64,000 bases of DNA from Leeuwenhoekiella blandensis MED217 (GTDB lineage: Bacteria; Bacteroidota; Bacteroidia; Flavobacteriales; Flavobacteriaceae). Below the pieces are notes generated by a model. It searched no databases and had not been told where the DNA came from. It worked only from the letters and a program-made list of their open reading frames with translations. The position numbers and the translations under genes were made by a program. The stretch spans positions 4,003,823 through 4,067,822 of the forward strand of contig NZ_CH672395.1 in NCBI RefSeq assembly GCF_000152985.1, read 5' to 3'. This document shows positions 17,013 through 26,270 of this stretch, one piece after another; position 1 is the stretch's first letter, and the number at the start of each line of letters is the position of its first letter.

Positions 17013-17055
17013 GTGCGGGCCGCACTGGCAAAAAGTGCGGGCCGCACCGGCAAAA
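17012..17055 (+). repeat. two tandem 22-bp GC-rich palindromic units
   Basis: Two units (17012-17033 and 17034-17055) are identical at 21 of 22 positions. Each holds the dyad GTGCGG-G-CCGCAC followed by TGGCAAAA or CGGCAAAA. They fill the whole gap between the receptor stop and the thioredoxin gene. Confidence 0.85.
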
Positions 17056-17064
17056 TGGATTATT

Positions 17065-17535
17065 ATGAAACAATTAATCTTTTTTCTATTCCTTTCTTGC
17101 GGAAGCCTTATTGCTCAAAAGAGCGATCAACAAATCAATTGGTTAAGCTGGGAGCAATTAGAGTCTGCTTTAGCTAAAAAACCCAAGAAAACCTTGATAT
17201 TTTTCTACGCCGATTGGTGCGCGTATTGCAAAAAAATTGACCGTGTCGTTTTCACAAAGCCCGAAGTAATAAAAAAAATCAATCAGGATTTCTACGCGGT
17301 CAGAATGAATGCAGAAACTACAGACACCATCTCTTTTGATGGAACGTTGTTTACTAATCCGCTTGCAAAAACGCAGCGCAATGCAGTGCATCAACTGGCG
17401 GCGCTATTAGGCTCAAGAGAAAACTACGCATTCTCCTTACCGGTTACTTTATTTTTTGATGAGCAATTCAAAGTGAAGAGTCGTGTATTTGAATATTACA
17501 CTTCAGAAGAATTATTGAAGTATTTAAACCAATAG
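17065..17535 (+). CDS. periplasmic thioredoxin-family protein
   Basis: 156 residues from ATG 17065; a longer frame back into the receptor gene is not real. Signal peptide (about 1-17, SLIAQ), then a thioredoxin fold with active site WCAYC (Cys52, Cys55) and the cis-Pro region FSLPVTLFF. It is likely a periplasmic thiol reductant or oxidoreductase, of the type with the YADWCAYCKK signature. It follows the TonB receptor after two short palindromic repeats. One possibility, not shown, is maintenance of the receptor plug Cys pair. Confidence 0.85.
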   Translation: MKQLIFFLFLSCGSLIAQKSDQQINWLSWEQLESALAKKPKKTLIFFYADWCAYCKKIDRVVFTKPEVIKKINQDFYAVRMNAETTDTISFDGTLFTNPLAKTQRNAVHQLAALLGSRENYAFSLPVTLFFDEQFKVKSRVFEYYTSEELLKYLNQ

Positions 17536-17577
17536 ACCGTTGCCGGGACGCTTTTTTAATCCTAGTTTTAAACACAG

Positions 17578-18732
17578 ATGGAATTTGCTTCAAATCACTT
17601 TGACTATATCATGCTCGGCGCCGGACTTTCGGGCTTGATGCTGGCGTATCGCATGAGTCAGGATGCTTTTTTCAAGGATAAATCAGTTTTAATTCTTGAT
17701 AAGTCAGACAAAACAAAGAACGATCGCACCTGGTGTTTTTGGAGTGAAAACACGAGGGAGTGGGATTCTATTATTTCAAAAAAATGGAGCAACATTTGTT
17801 TTAAAAGCACAGGATTTGATGCTGAAATTCCCCTTACCAACTACACCTACAACAAAATTGAAGGACTCGACTTTTACCAATTTCTTTTTGAAAAGCTTCA
17901 GTCTTCAAAAAACATTGTTTTTAAAACGGAAACCTATATTTCACATATAGAAACTCCAACCTCGGTTGTGGTGCAAACACAAGCGGCCCGATACACAGCG
18001 GCAAAAATGTTTACCAGTATTCTTCCTGTGGAAAGACTTACCGATCAAAATCGATATCCCGTTTTACAACAGCATTTTATAGGTTGGGAAGTATGTACTC
18101 AAGAGTCCATTTTTGAACCGGAAGTGGCTACGTTTATGGATTTCTCAATACCTCAAAAAGGTAACACGCGCTTTATATATGTTTTGCCTACGGCGAAAAA
18201 TAAAGCCTTGGTAGAATACACGCTTTTTTCTGAAAACTTACTTCCTAAAACCGAATATGAAGCAGCTATTGAAGATTATATGGATGCCTTGGGGGCTTCA
18301 GAATATCAAATAACGGCAACAGAGCAAGGCAGCATCCCGATGACCGCGTATCCTTTTGAACAACACAACACTCAAAATGTGTTACACATAGGTACAGCCG
18401 GCGGCTGGACCCGCGGAAGCACTGGTTACACCTTTACATACACCTTAAAACGTACCGAACAACTAATTGATTTTTTAAAAACAGAAACCGACTTTTCCCA
18501 GTTTAAAATAGCCGATCGCTACCGCTGGTATGACTCAATTTTTCTCGATGTTCTATATCGCAGAAACGAAATGGGCGCTGATCTTTTCACACGTATGTTT
18601 CAAAAAAATGATGTTGCTTCAATTTTTAGATTTCTAGATGGGGAAAGCAGTCTCAAAGACGATTTGAACATAATCTTAAGTATGCCCAAAAAAGAGTTTA
18701 TCAAATCATTTTTGGGTTTTACAAAACATTAA
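17578..18732 (+). CDS. crtY: lycopene beta-cyclase
   Basis: Converts lycopene to beta-carotene; in flavobacteria this leads on to zeaxanthin, the usual yellow pigment. 384 residues with an N-terminal Rossmann dinucleotide-binding motif DYIMLGAGLSGLMLAY (Gly14, Gly16, Gly19). Family signatures are DRTWCFWSE, GSIPMTAYPFEQ and IGTAGGWTRGSTGYTF. It stands alone: no crtB, crtI or crtZ is in the window, so the rest of the pathway must lie elsewhere. It is convergent with the GH43 gene with a 4-bp overlap of coding ends. The inverted repeat TTAAGGTT/AACCTTAA (18729-18736/18750-18757) spans both stops. Confidence 0.93.
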   Translation: MEFASNHFDYIMLGAGLSGLMLAYRMSQDAFFKDKSVLILDKSDKTKNDRTWCFWSENTREWDSIISKKWSNICFKSTGFDAEIPLTNYTYNKIEGLDFYQFLFEKLQSSKNIVFKTETYISHIETPTSVVVQTQAARYTAAKMFTSILPVERLTDQNRYPVLQQHFIGWEVCTQESIFEPEVATFMDFSIPQKGNTRFIYVLPTAKNKALVEYTLFSENLLPKTEYEAAIEDYMDALGASEYQITATEQGSIPMTAYPFEQHNTQNVLHIGTAGGWTRGSTGYTFTYTLKRTEQLIDFLKTETDFSQFKIADRYRWYDSIFLDVLYRRNEMGADLFTRMFQKNDVASIFRFLDGESSLKDDLNIILSMPKKEFIKSFLGFTKH

Positions 18733-20084
18733 GGTTTATACGGCGCGACAACCTTAAGTTTATCTCCCGAAAGGTCTACCTCAAATAAATGCGGAACTCT
18801 GTGATACTTCCCATTAACTACCGCGTGGCTGTGTGCTGCCATAAGTGTTTTGCCGTCAAAAGTTTTGAACAACATACCATGGCCATAATTGCGGGGCGTG
18901 ATGGGATCCTTTTCCTGAATCCACGGCCCGTCTAAAGTGCCACTTTCAGAATAAGCAACACCTTGCACGTACTCATTATAGATCCAGCTTGTCCACAACA
19001 TTCCTAGTTTTCCGGTTTCGGTTTTAAACAGGAATGGACCGTCAGTAACTTTATTAGGTTTATCATTTCCGTCTTTGTCTTTTTCGCGTGACCAGGGAGA
19101 AGCGCTGGCTTTAAATAACAATTCGCCATTCCCTACCGAACCGCTTAGATCAGGTTTCAGTTCAATTTTTTCTATGGTTCCGTTTCCATTTTGCAACCAT
19201 TCATAACAATACACCATATAAGGTTTCCCGTCTTCGTCTACCCAAAAAGTTCCGTCTAAGGTTGGCATATCTGCAGGCAAATACGTCTCGTCTTCCATAG
19301 GTTTGTATGGTCCAAAAGCCGAATCACTAACTAAAATGTGACTCGCGCGCCGTTCGATCACATTGCCGTCGACCGTGTCTATTTTCACCGCCCTGTTGGT
19401 GAAAGTGGCAAAATCGTAATACTTGTCTTTGTATTGATGTAATTCTGCCGCCCAAATCATAGGTTTGGGTCCCATCCAGGAGTCGGGATCGGTCTCTACA
19501 ACATCAAACGGACCTTCCCAATAGGCCAGGTCTTTGCTTTTCCACATCTTGCCACCGGTACCCGTCATATAATACATTTGGGTCACTTCATCTGCCAAAA
19601 TATAAGGATCGCTCAGCCGTATGGAATCTATTGCTGTTAAGTGGGTTCTGTCTTTTTTTACGTGAATAGACTGCCCGGTAAGCTTCCAGCTGCCCTTTAT
19701 TTTCTCGAGCATTCGTATTTCTACGGTTTTACTTATACTTCCGTCAGGTGCGGTTGATTGCTCATCGTGACTTACCCAGGCCTCATTGTCGTTGATGTAA
19801 AATTTATAATTTGAATTTACCGAAGTTCCTCCCGAGCCCATCATCCCTTCCGGCGGGTTGATCATCAATTGAGGATCCAGATCGATCACTTGTCCGTCGC
19901 CGGTAGATATCAAAATACGGCTGTAAGGTTTAATTGCCCAGCAGCTCGCGTGTCCCTCAACATCACCAGAACGCCACGTAGCCGATTCTTTTTCTAAAAC
20001 CTTGATGATCGCTGCTTCTTCTTTGCTTTGCGCAAAAACGCTAGCAAAAACGAATAAAAACAGCACAAAAAATATATTCTTCAT
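18729..20084 (-). CDS. secreted GH43-type glycosidase with N-terminal NTF2-like domain
   Basis: About 451 residues from ATG 20084 (MKNIFFVLFLFVFASVFAQ, a signal peptide); the TTG further upstream is less likely. Residues about 20-130 look like a SnoaL/DUF4440 (NTF2-like) domain (EKESATWRSGDVEGHASCWA; NEAWVSHDEQ; VEIRMLEKIKGSWKLTG). The rest is a five-bladed GH43-like propeller: SDPYILAD, MIWAAELHQYKDKYYDF, LDGTFWVDEDGKPYMVY and VTDGPFLFKTETGKLGMLW carry the candidate catalytic Asp and Glu residues. GH43 enzymes cut arabinan or xylan side chains; the substrate here is unknown. No other CAZyme or SusCD pair is adjacent. Confidence 0.8.
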   Translation of the reverse strand: MKNIFFVLFLFVFASVFAQSKEEAAIIKVLEKESATWRSGDVEGHASCWAIKPYSRILISTGDGQVIDLDPQLMINPPEGMMGSGGTSVNSNYKFYINDNEAWVSHDEQSTAPDGSISKTVEIRMLEKIKGSWKLTGQSIHVKKDRTHLTAIDSIRLSDPYILADEVTQMYYMTGTGGKMWKSKDLAYWEGPFDVVETDPDSWMGPKPMIWAAELHQYKDKYYDFATFTNRAVKIDTVDGNVIERRASHILVSDSAFGPYKPMEDETYLPADMPTLDGTFWVDEDGKPYMVYCYEWLQNGNGTIEKIELKPDLSGSVGNGELLFKASASPWSREKDKDGNDKPNKVTDGPFLFKTETGKLGMLWTSWIYNEYVQGVAYSESGTLDGPWIQEKDPITPRNYGHGMLFKTFDGKTLMAAHSHAVVNGKYHRVPHLFEVDLSGDKLKVVAPYKP

Positions 20085-20185
20085 AAGTAAAAGGCTCAAA
20101 TTTTGTATTTCTCTGAATCCTCTAACTTACAGCTTATTTATGAAAAACAAGAACAGACTATTCAAACTGCTTAATCTCTAGATTT

Positions 20186-21331
20186 TTACTCCTGTATCAA
20201 ATCAAAAGCTCCTTTAGTAAGAAACTGAGCATCATTTTTAAAATCTTCTGCATTTAAAATTTGGGTCATTCCGTCCTGGGTGTTTCCCGGTTTTACATCT
20301 ACCCTATCAAACAAATAACTTCCGTTTTGCTGCTCTTTCAATTGAAGAACATAATGCGTGTTCCCAAGCTTTACTACCGCATCTTTTGGCAAGGCAAATC
20401 CTTCAGCAGAACCGGTTTCAATTTGCGCTTCAATAAACATTCCTACTGCAAAATTTGGAGTCGCTTTTTCGTGCTCAATATGCCCATGAACGGTTACCGT
20501 TCGCCCTTCCTGATTGAGCGAATTCCCTATTAAATGTACTTCGCCTTCGTAACTTTTATCAGAAGATTCAGGAATGCTAAACTGAATTTTTTGTCCCTTT
20601 TTAACCTTAAGCATATCTTTCTCAAAAACCTCAAGCTCTAAGTGAATGTGGTCTATATCTACGATTTCCATAATGGGATCAGCCGATGAAACATAACTCC
20701 CTTTACTCACAAAAGTCTCTGCGATCGTCCCGGTAATAGGCGCAAAAATGCTGGCTTGCGTGGTGTAAGCGCCTTGTAAAACACGCTCCGGACTTATATG
20801 CAGCATTTCTAATTTTTTACGCAAACCGGTATAAGTTGCCAAGCTTCTTTTGTACTCGCTTTCTGCTTTTAAAAAGTTTTTCTTAGAAGTAATGTTTTCT
20901 TCCATAAGCGCTTGCTGGCGCTCATACTCTGACTTTAAATAATCAAGCTGTTCTGCCAATTCTTGAAACTGCTGTTGAATTTCTACAAACTCAGGGTTCT
21001 CTAAAGTGATCAAAACCTGACCTTTTTTTACCGCGTCTCCTATAAGCAAGGGATTGTTTTTAATATAACCACCCATAAAAGCAGTGATCACCGCTCTATT
21101 TTCGGGAGGAACATCGATCATTCCGCTGGCTGCTACCCAGTTAGGAAAGCTTGCTTCTTTAAGCCTCCCTAATTGCATGGAAGCACCGGAGAATTGCGCT
21201 TTGGTCACGGTTACATCTGCGCTTGCTTCAGTCGTTTCTGCTGAAGTTAAAGTTTCTGTTTCTTTAGTTCCGCAGCCTATTAAGATTAATAAAAGGCTGA
21301 ACTGTATTACTATGAGGATTGATTTTTTCAT
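20186..21331 (-). CDS. RND efflux periplasmic adaptor (CzcB/CusB type)
   Basis: The membrane-fusion subunit that connects an RND pump to the outer-membrane channel. 381 residues. Lipoprotein signal with Cys20 (LILIGC/G), a barrel-sandwich/lipoyl half (PPENRAVITAFMGGYIKNNPLLIGDAVKKGQVLITLENPEF), an alpha-hairpin (about 110-175, coiled coil), the second lipoyl half (IFAPITGTIAETFVSKGSYV) and a beta-barrel. It lies 10 bp downstream of the pump gene. It is the last gene of the efflux operon. Confidence 0.92.
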   Translation of the reverse strand: MKKSILIVIQFSLLLILIGCGTKETETLTSAETTEASADVTVTKAQFSGASMQLGRLKEASFPNWVAASGMIDVPPENRAVITAFMGGYIKNNPLLIGDAVKKGQVLITLENPEFVEIQQQFQELAEQLDYLKSEYERQQALMEENITSKKNFLKAESEYKRSLATYTGLRKKLEMLHISPERVLQGAYTTQASIFAPITGTIAETFVSKGSYVSSADPIMEIVDIDHIHLELEVFEKDMLKVKKGQKIQFSIPESSDKSYEGEVHLIGNSLNQEGRTVTVHGHIEHEKATPNFAVGMFIEAQIETGSAEGFALPKDAVVKLGNTHYVLQLKEQQNGSYLFDRVDVKPGNTQDGMTQILNAEDFKNDAQFLTKGAFDLIQE

Positions 21332-21341
21332 CGTTATGCTT

Positions 21342-24300
21342 TTAAAGTAGGATATAATTGAGTTGAATCACGGTCTGGTTGTAGTTGTTCAGACTTTCTA
21401 AATAGGCCAGTTTAATGTCGTACGCCTGTTGCAAAATCTGTATGTATTCAAAGAAGTTGACCTCGCCATTTTTATAACTGGTAATTGCTGTTTTTTCCAG
21501 TTCGCTCGCCAGAGCGTTTCCTTCAGAATCATAATAATTGAGTTGTTCTGCGTAGGTATTAAGCGCACTTCTAAGTTGAGTTACGCGCGATTGTAACTGA
21601 ATTTTATAATTCGCCGCTTCTTGACTTGCCGCTTCTGCAGCGATTTTTGCTGTTTTAATTCGGCTGGAAGCCCCGGAAAAAAACAACGGAATCTTAACGC
21701 CAAACTGATACCCGATCAAATTCTGATCAAGACCGTCGTTTGAACCTTGAAAGTAATTCACCGTAAGATCTGGCAATAACTCCTGTGCACTGAATTTACG
21801 TTGGGCTTCAGCCAGATCAATTTGATAATCGTAATACGTATTTGCGACCTCTAAATTTTCCTGACTTACAGATGGCACTAAGCGTTCTATTGGATCAGGC
21901 GTGATCTGCAGCGTATCTACCTGAACCAACTGCGTAAGCAGTTTTTGTGCCGCCAGTAATTCTTCTTGAACTTGTTTGCGCAGCGTTTCAATTTCTTTTT
22001 GTTTGGCTTGCGCCGAAATTTTCTCGAGATAATTGCTTTCTCCAAGCTCAAACCTGCGCTTTGCCGCGTAGGCAAAATTTTGATAGATGCTGTCCAGATT
22101 TTGGTACAGCTGAAGCTTTTCATTCACATATTGCAAACTATAATAGGCATTGGCCAAACTTTGCTCCAGTTGCATTTTGCTCAGTTCTGCCCGACTTGAA
22201 GCCACAGCATAAGTAGCCTTATTCACTTTTGCCTGTGCAAAATATACTGTGGGAAAAGAAAAGGTCTGACTCACCCCAAAAACATCAATCGGTCTGTTGT
22301 TTGTTGCGAGGTTGTTCTCGTCATAATGATAGTACACTTCGGTCTTATCAAAGCTAAATGCACTACCTATAGCCGCATTGGCTTCATCACTACGCAAGTT
22401 GGCCGCTTTGATCCCGGCGTTATTCTCATAAGCCAATTCACGCACTTGCTCAAAACCAGAAACCTCCTGCGCCTGTGCCACTCCGCCTGCTAAGAGCAGC
22501 AGTAGCAAGACAGAAACCCCTTTATTAAAGCCTTTAGCAGGTTTGCTCGTATCTTTTAAATCTTTATCAAACCAAGACACCAGGACCGGTAAAACCACCA
22601 AAGTCAATAAGGTCGCAGAAATTAAACCGCCAATGACTACGGTAGCCAGTGGGCGCTGTACTTCTGCCCCGGCATTTGTAGATACTGCCATAGGTAAAAA
22701 GCCTAAAGCTGCAGCAGTAGCAGTAAGTAACACGGCACGCAAACGATCTGTAGCACCTTTGGTTATGAGTTCGTTCCTGTCAATCATCCCCTGTTTCTTT
22801 AATTCTTTAAAATGTTCAAGCATCACAATACCGTTGAGTACGGCGATACCAAAAAGCGCTATAAAACCTACACCGGCAGAAATACTAAACGGCATCCCGC
22901 GTAACCACAATAAGAAGATTCCGCCCACAGCAGAAAGCGGAATAGCAGTAAAGATCAACAAGGCTTCTTTTACCGATTTAAAAGCGAAGTACAACATCAT
23001 AAAAATCAAGAGCAATGCTACCGGCACTGCGATCTTTAAACGTGCAGTGGCACTTTGCAGGTTTTCAAATTGACCACCATAATCAATCGTATAGCCTGTT
23101 GGTAGTTTTACATTTTTACTTACGATTGCCTGAATCTCATCAACCACAGACTGCAGATCCCGATTACGCACATTCACTCCCACAACAATGCGTCGCTGGG
23201 TCTGATCTCTTGATATCTTTGCGGCTCCTTGCGTATACTCGATTGCTGCCAGTTCGCTTAGACGTACCTTGGCACCCGTAGGCGTGTCTACATACAGGTT
23301 TTTAAGGTTGTCAATATCCTTACGCTGATCCTGATCTAAGCGCACCACCAGATCAAAACGCTTTTCTCCTTCAAAAATATTTCCCACACTTTGTCCTGAG
23401 AAGCCCATTTTGATCAGGTCATTAAGGTCTGAAATATTAAGGCCATAACGGGCGATTTTCTTTCGGTTAAAACGCACACTCATTTGTGGGAGTCCGGTAA
23501 CTTTTTCTACTGAAATATCAGCCGCACCTTCTACATTCTGAATTAGATCACGTATTTCATTTCCTTTTTTATTGAGAATCTCGAGATCTTCGCCAAAGAT
23601 TTTAATAGCGATATCTGCCCGTACTCCCGTAATGAGCTCGTTAAAACGCATTTCTATAGGCTGGGTAAATTCGATTTCCATTCCCGGAATCACACTCAAA
23701 GCTTCTTTAAATTGAGCTGCGAGTTCATCTTTAGTTTCAGCAGAAACCCACTCGCTTTTATCTTTTAAAGTAATGATAACGTCACTATCTTCCATAGACA
23801 TCGGATCGGTAGGAACCTCAGCAGCGCCAATTCGGCTTACCACTTGTTTTACTTCAGGAAAATTGTCTAACAGGATTTTTTCAATCTGTGTAGTGCGTTC
23901 AATCGTTCCGCTTAGCGAAGTACCGGTCTTCAAAATAGGCTGAATCACAAAATCTCCTTCATCAAGCTGTGGGACAAATTCGCCTCCCATCGTCGTAAAA
24001 AGATAAACTGCAGCTACTAAAAGCGCCACCGAAACACCAATAATCAACCTACGCGCACCAAGCGCCCAATGAATGACACGCTCATACTTTCCCTTTAAAT
24101 AATTGACCAATCGCACGGAAATATTTCGATCTGAAGGGGTTTCTGCCTTTAAGAATACCGAAGCTGCCACAGGAACGTAGGTAAAACAGAGCAGCATTGC
24201 ACCAATAACCGCAAAGCTGAAAACCAATGCCATCGGGATAAACATTTTTCCCTCAACACCGCTTAACGAGAGAATAGGAATAAAAACAATGAGAATGATC

Positions 24301-25673
24301 AACTGTCCAAATACAGCAGAATTCATCATCGTTGATGCCGCATCTTGGGTGATCTCATCTTTTAACGCACGTGTTTCTGACTTGCTTAGAGCTCCAATGG
24401 CATCCTGCCGCTGAGACATTTTATACGCCACAAACTCAACAATGATCACTGCACCGTCAATGATGATCCCAAAATCAATAGCTCCCAAGCTCAATAGGTT
24501 GGCATCTACATCAAAAATATTCATCATTCCCAAGGCAAAAAGCAAACACAAGGGTATCACCGAAGCGACAACCAAACCGCTGCGCCAATTACCTAAAAGA
24601 AGCACCACCACAAAAATCACAATAAGAAAGCCTAGAATTAGGTTTTCACTAATGGTAAAGGTGGTTTTTACGATGAGTTCGCTGCGGTCCAAAAAAGCAT
24701 TGATATACACACCTTCTGGCAGCGTACTGCTTATTTCTTCAACACGCTCTTTTACCGCTTCAATAACCTTATTGGTGTTGGCATCCTTAAGCATCATCAC
24801 CTGCCCCAGCACTTTTTCTCCCTGACCGTTTCCTGTAATTGCACCAAAACGCGTTGCGTGACCAAAACCTACATTTGCTACATCTTTAATGTAAACGGGG
24901 ATCCCGTTGTGATTGGCTACTACCATCTGCTCGATATCTTCGAGAGAGGTCGCGAGTCCTTCACCACGAATGAAATAAGACTGGTTGCTTTTTTCAATAT
25001 ATCCACCACCGGCTACACTGTTGTTCTTTTCTAGCGCTGCAAAAACTTCTGAAGCAGCAATATTCATCGCATGAAGCTTTTGTGTATTAAGTGCGACTTC
25101 ATATTGCTTTAAATAACCACCCCAAGAATTGATCTCGACCACTCCGGGAATCCCTGAAAGTTGCCGTTTTACGATCCAATCCTGAATCGTTCTCAGCTCT
25201 GTGGCCGAATACCTCTCTTCATAGCCCGGTTTTACATCAAGAACATATTGATAGATCTCACCAAGTCCCGTGGTAATAGGTCCCATTTGCGGCGTACCGA
25301 AACTCGCCGGGATTTGTTCTGAGGCCGATTTGATTTTTTCGGCTAATAATTGTCGGGGAAGATAAGTTCCCATAGCATCTTCAAAAACCACAGTAACTAC
25401 CGAAAGACCAAATTTTGATACCGAACGTATTTCTTTAACTCCCGGTAAATTGGCCATTTCGAGTTCTACAGGATAGGTGATAAACTGTTCCATATCAACT
25501 GTAGAAAGATTTTCTGAAGTAGTAATTACTTGCACTTGATTGTTAGTAATATCAGGTACAGCTCCTACTGAAATTTGGGTTAGCGAAAACAGTCCAAAAA
25601 CAATGATCGCAATAGTAAACAACAGGATGATTAACTTATTCCTGATGCTAAAGTTTATGATAGCATTAAGCAT
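21342..25673 (-). CDS. CzcA/CusA-type heavy-metal RND pump fused to a TolC-like outer-membrane factor
   Basis: 1443 residues in one open frame. Residues about 1-1045 form a complete HME-RND pump with 12 TM helices. The proton-relay motif of heavy-metal RND proteins is intact: DFGIIIDGAVIIVE with Asp400, Asp406 and Glu413. After a second hydrophobic, signal-like stretch (GVSVLLLLLLAGGVAQAQ, around 1055-1072) the remaining 370 residues are a TolC-type outer-membrane factor (long helices, FGVSQTFSFPTVYFAQAKV, FGVKIPLFFSG, ITSYKNGEVNFFEYIQIL). The fusion is known in Bacteroidota. Signal cleavage after VAQAQ would release the channel from the pump. Metal specificity is not readable. Confidence 0.92.
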   Translation of the reverse strand: MLNAIINFSIRNKLIILLFTIAIIVFGLFSLTQISVGAVPDITNNQVQVITTSENLSTVDMEQFITYPVELEMANLPGVKEIRSVSKFGLSVVTVVFEDAMGTYLPRQLLAEKIKSASEQIPASFGTPQMGPITTGLGEIYQYVLDVKPGYEERYSATELRTIQDWIVKRQLSGIPGVVEINSWGGYLKQYEVALNTQKLHAMNIAASEVFAALEKNNSVAGGGYIEKSNQSYFIRGEGLATSLEDIEQMVVANHNGIPVYIKDVANVGFGHATRFGAITGNGQGEKVLGQVMMLKDANTNKVIEAVKERVEEISSTLPEGVYINAFLDRSELIVKTTFTISENLILGFLIVIFVVVLLLGNWRSGLVVASVIPLCLLFALGMMNIFDVDANLLSLGAIDFGIIIDGAVIIVEFVAYKMSQRQDAIGALSKSETRALKDEITQDAASTMMNSAVFGQLIILIVFIPILSLSGVEGKMFIPMALVFSFAVIGAMLLCFTYVPVAASVFLKAETPSDRNISVRLVNYLKGKYERVIHWALGARRLIIGVSVALLVAAVYLFTTMGGEFVPQLDEGDFVIQPILKTGTSLSGTIERTTQIEKILLDNFPEVKQVVSRIGAAEVPTDPMSMEDSDVIITLKDKSEWVSAETKDELAAQFKEALSVIPGMEIEFTQPIEMRFNELITGVRADIAIKIFGEDLEILNKKGNEIRDLIQNVEGAADISVEKVTGLPQMSVRFNRKKIARYGLNISDLNDLIKMGFSGQSVGNIFEGEKRFDLVVRLDQDQRKDIDNLKNLYVDTPTGAKVRLSELAAIEYTQGAAKISRDQTQRRIVVGVNVRNRDLQSVVDEIQAIVSKNVKLPTGYTIDYGGQFENLQSATARLKIAVPVALLLIFMMLYFAFKSVKEALLIFTAIPLSAVGGIFLLWLRGMPFSISAGVGFIALFGIAVLNGIVMLEHFKELKKQGMIDRNELITKGATDRLRAVLLTATAAALGFLPMAVSTNAGAEVQRPLATVVIGGLISATLLTLVVLPVLVSWFDKDLKDTSKPAKGFNKGVSVLLLLLLAGGVAQAQEVSGFEQVRELAYENNAGIKAANLRSDEANAAIGSAFSFDKTEVYYHYDENNLATNNRPIDVFGVSQTFSFPTVYFAQAKVNKATYAVASSRAELSKMQLEQSLANAYYSLQYVNEKLQLYQNLDSIYQNFAYAAKRRFELGESNYLEKISAQAKQKEIETLRKQVQEELLAAQKLLTQLVQVDTLQITPDPIERLVPSVSQENLEVANTYYDYQIDLAEAQRKFSAQELLPDLTVNYFQGSNDGLDQNLIGYQFGVKIPLFFSGASSRIKTAKIAAEAASQEAANYKIQLQSRVTQLRSALNTYAEQLNYYDSEGNALASELEKTAITSYKNGEVNFFEYIQILQQAYDIKLAYLESLNNYNQTVIQLNYILL

Positions 25674-25768
25674 GATAAAAAGGTAAAACGTGAAAACTAA
25701 GAATAGCTTCCTCAGAATAGAGGAACTAGGCTAATGTGAAACCTGATAATACCAGGTTCTAGAAATGT

Positions 25769-26170
25769 TTACGCGTTTTTAGGCGGCTGAAAAATAGAAG
25801 AGGCTACCGCAAATGAATAAAAATCGCGATAGTCAAAAGAAGCAGTAGTTTGATCTACAGGAACACTCTTAGGTTCTGGAATCAATTCTACCGAATTAAA
25901 ATAAGCAATAGCTGTGTGCACGCAAGAGTGCTGATGCTCAAAAGGTAGTTTCTCGTGATCTTCACGCTCCTCTTGATGCTCGATATTATGCTGTTGTTTG
26001 AGTTCGCCGTAATGCTTGTTTAAAAAACTGTAAACATCATCGCCAAACTTTACCTGATGATACTCATAATGATCGAGTAAATCTTCTATATGCAAAAAGT
26101 CACCAAAACTTATCTTGAAGCTTTGGCCAAGAAGCATAATAGAGAGAATACAGATTAACAACTTTGACAT
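25769..26170 (-). CDS. small exported His/Glu-rich protein of the efflux operon
   Basis: About 133 residues from the ATG at 26170 (MSKLLICILSIMLLGQSF, a signal or TM segment). The mature part is rich in His and acidic residues: DLLDHYEYHQVKFGDD, KQQHNIEHQEEREDHEKLP and FEHQHSCVHTAI. I do not recognise a named family. Its place, first in line and 95 bp before the metal pump, and the clustered His with one Cys suggest a periplasmic metal-binding or metal-sensing protein. That role is inference. The C-terminus ends FQPPKNA. Confidence 0.6.
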   Translation of the reverse strand: MSKLLICILSIMLLGQSFKISFGDFLHIEDLLDHYEYHQVKFGDDVYSFLNKHYGELKQQHNIEHQEEREDHEKLPFEHQHSCVHTAIAYFNSVELIPEPKSVPVDQTTASFDYRDFYSFAVASSIFQPPKNA

Positions 26171-26270
26171 CGCCACAAAGTTAATCAAGAAGTGTAAAAA
26201 AGTTTCGGGTCAAGCGATTTTTAGAATCAAATTAAATAGATGACAATCTCTATGCGACTATAAGCGTATT

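Noticed and set aside
17012-17055. CRISPR-like array
   Set aside because: Only two adjoining units with no spacer between them and no cas genes in the window.
22543-23073. 176-codon frame antisense to the RND pump
   Set aside because: Low-complexity Lys/Pro/Ala composition, no family match, and the opposite strand is a clear full-length gene.
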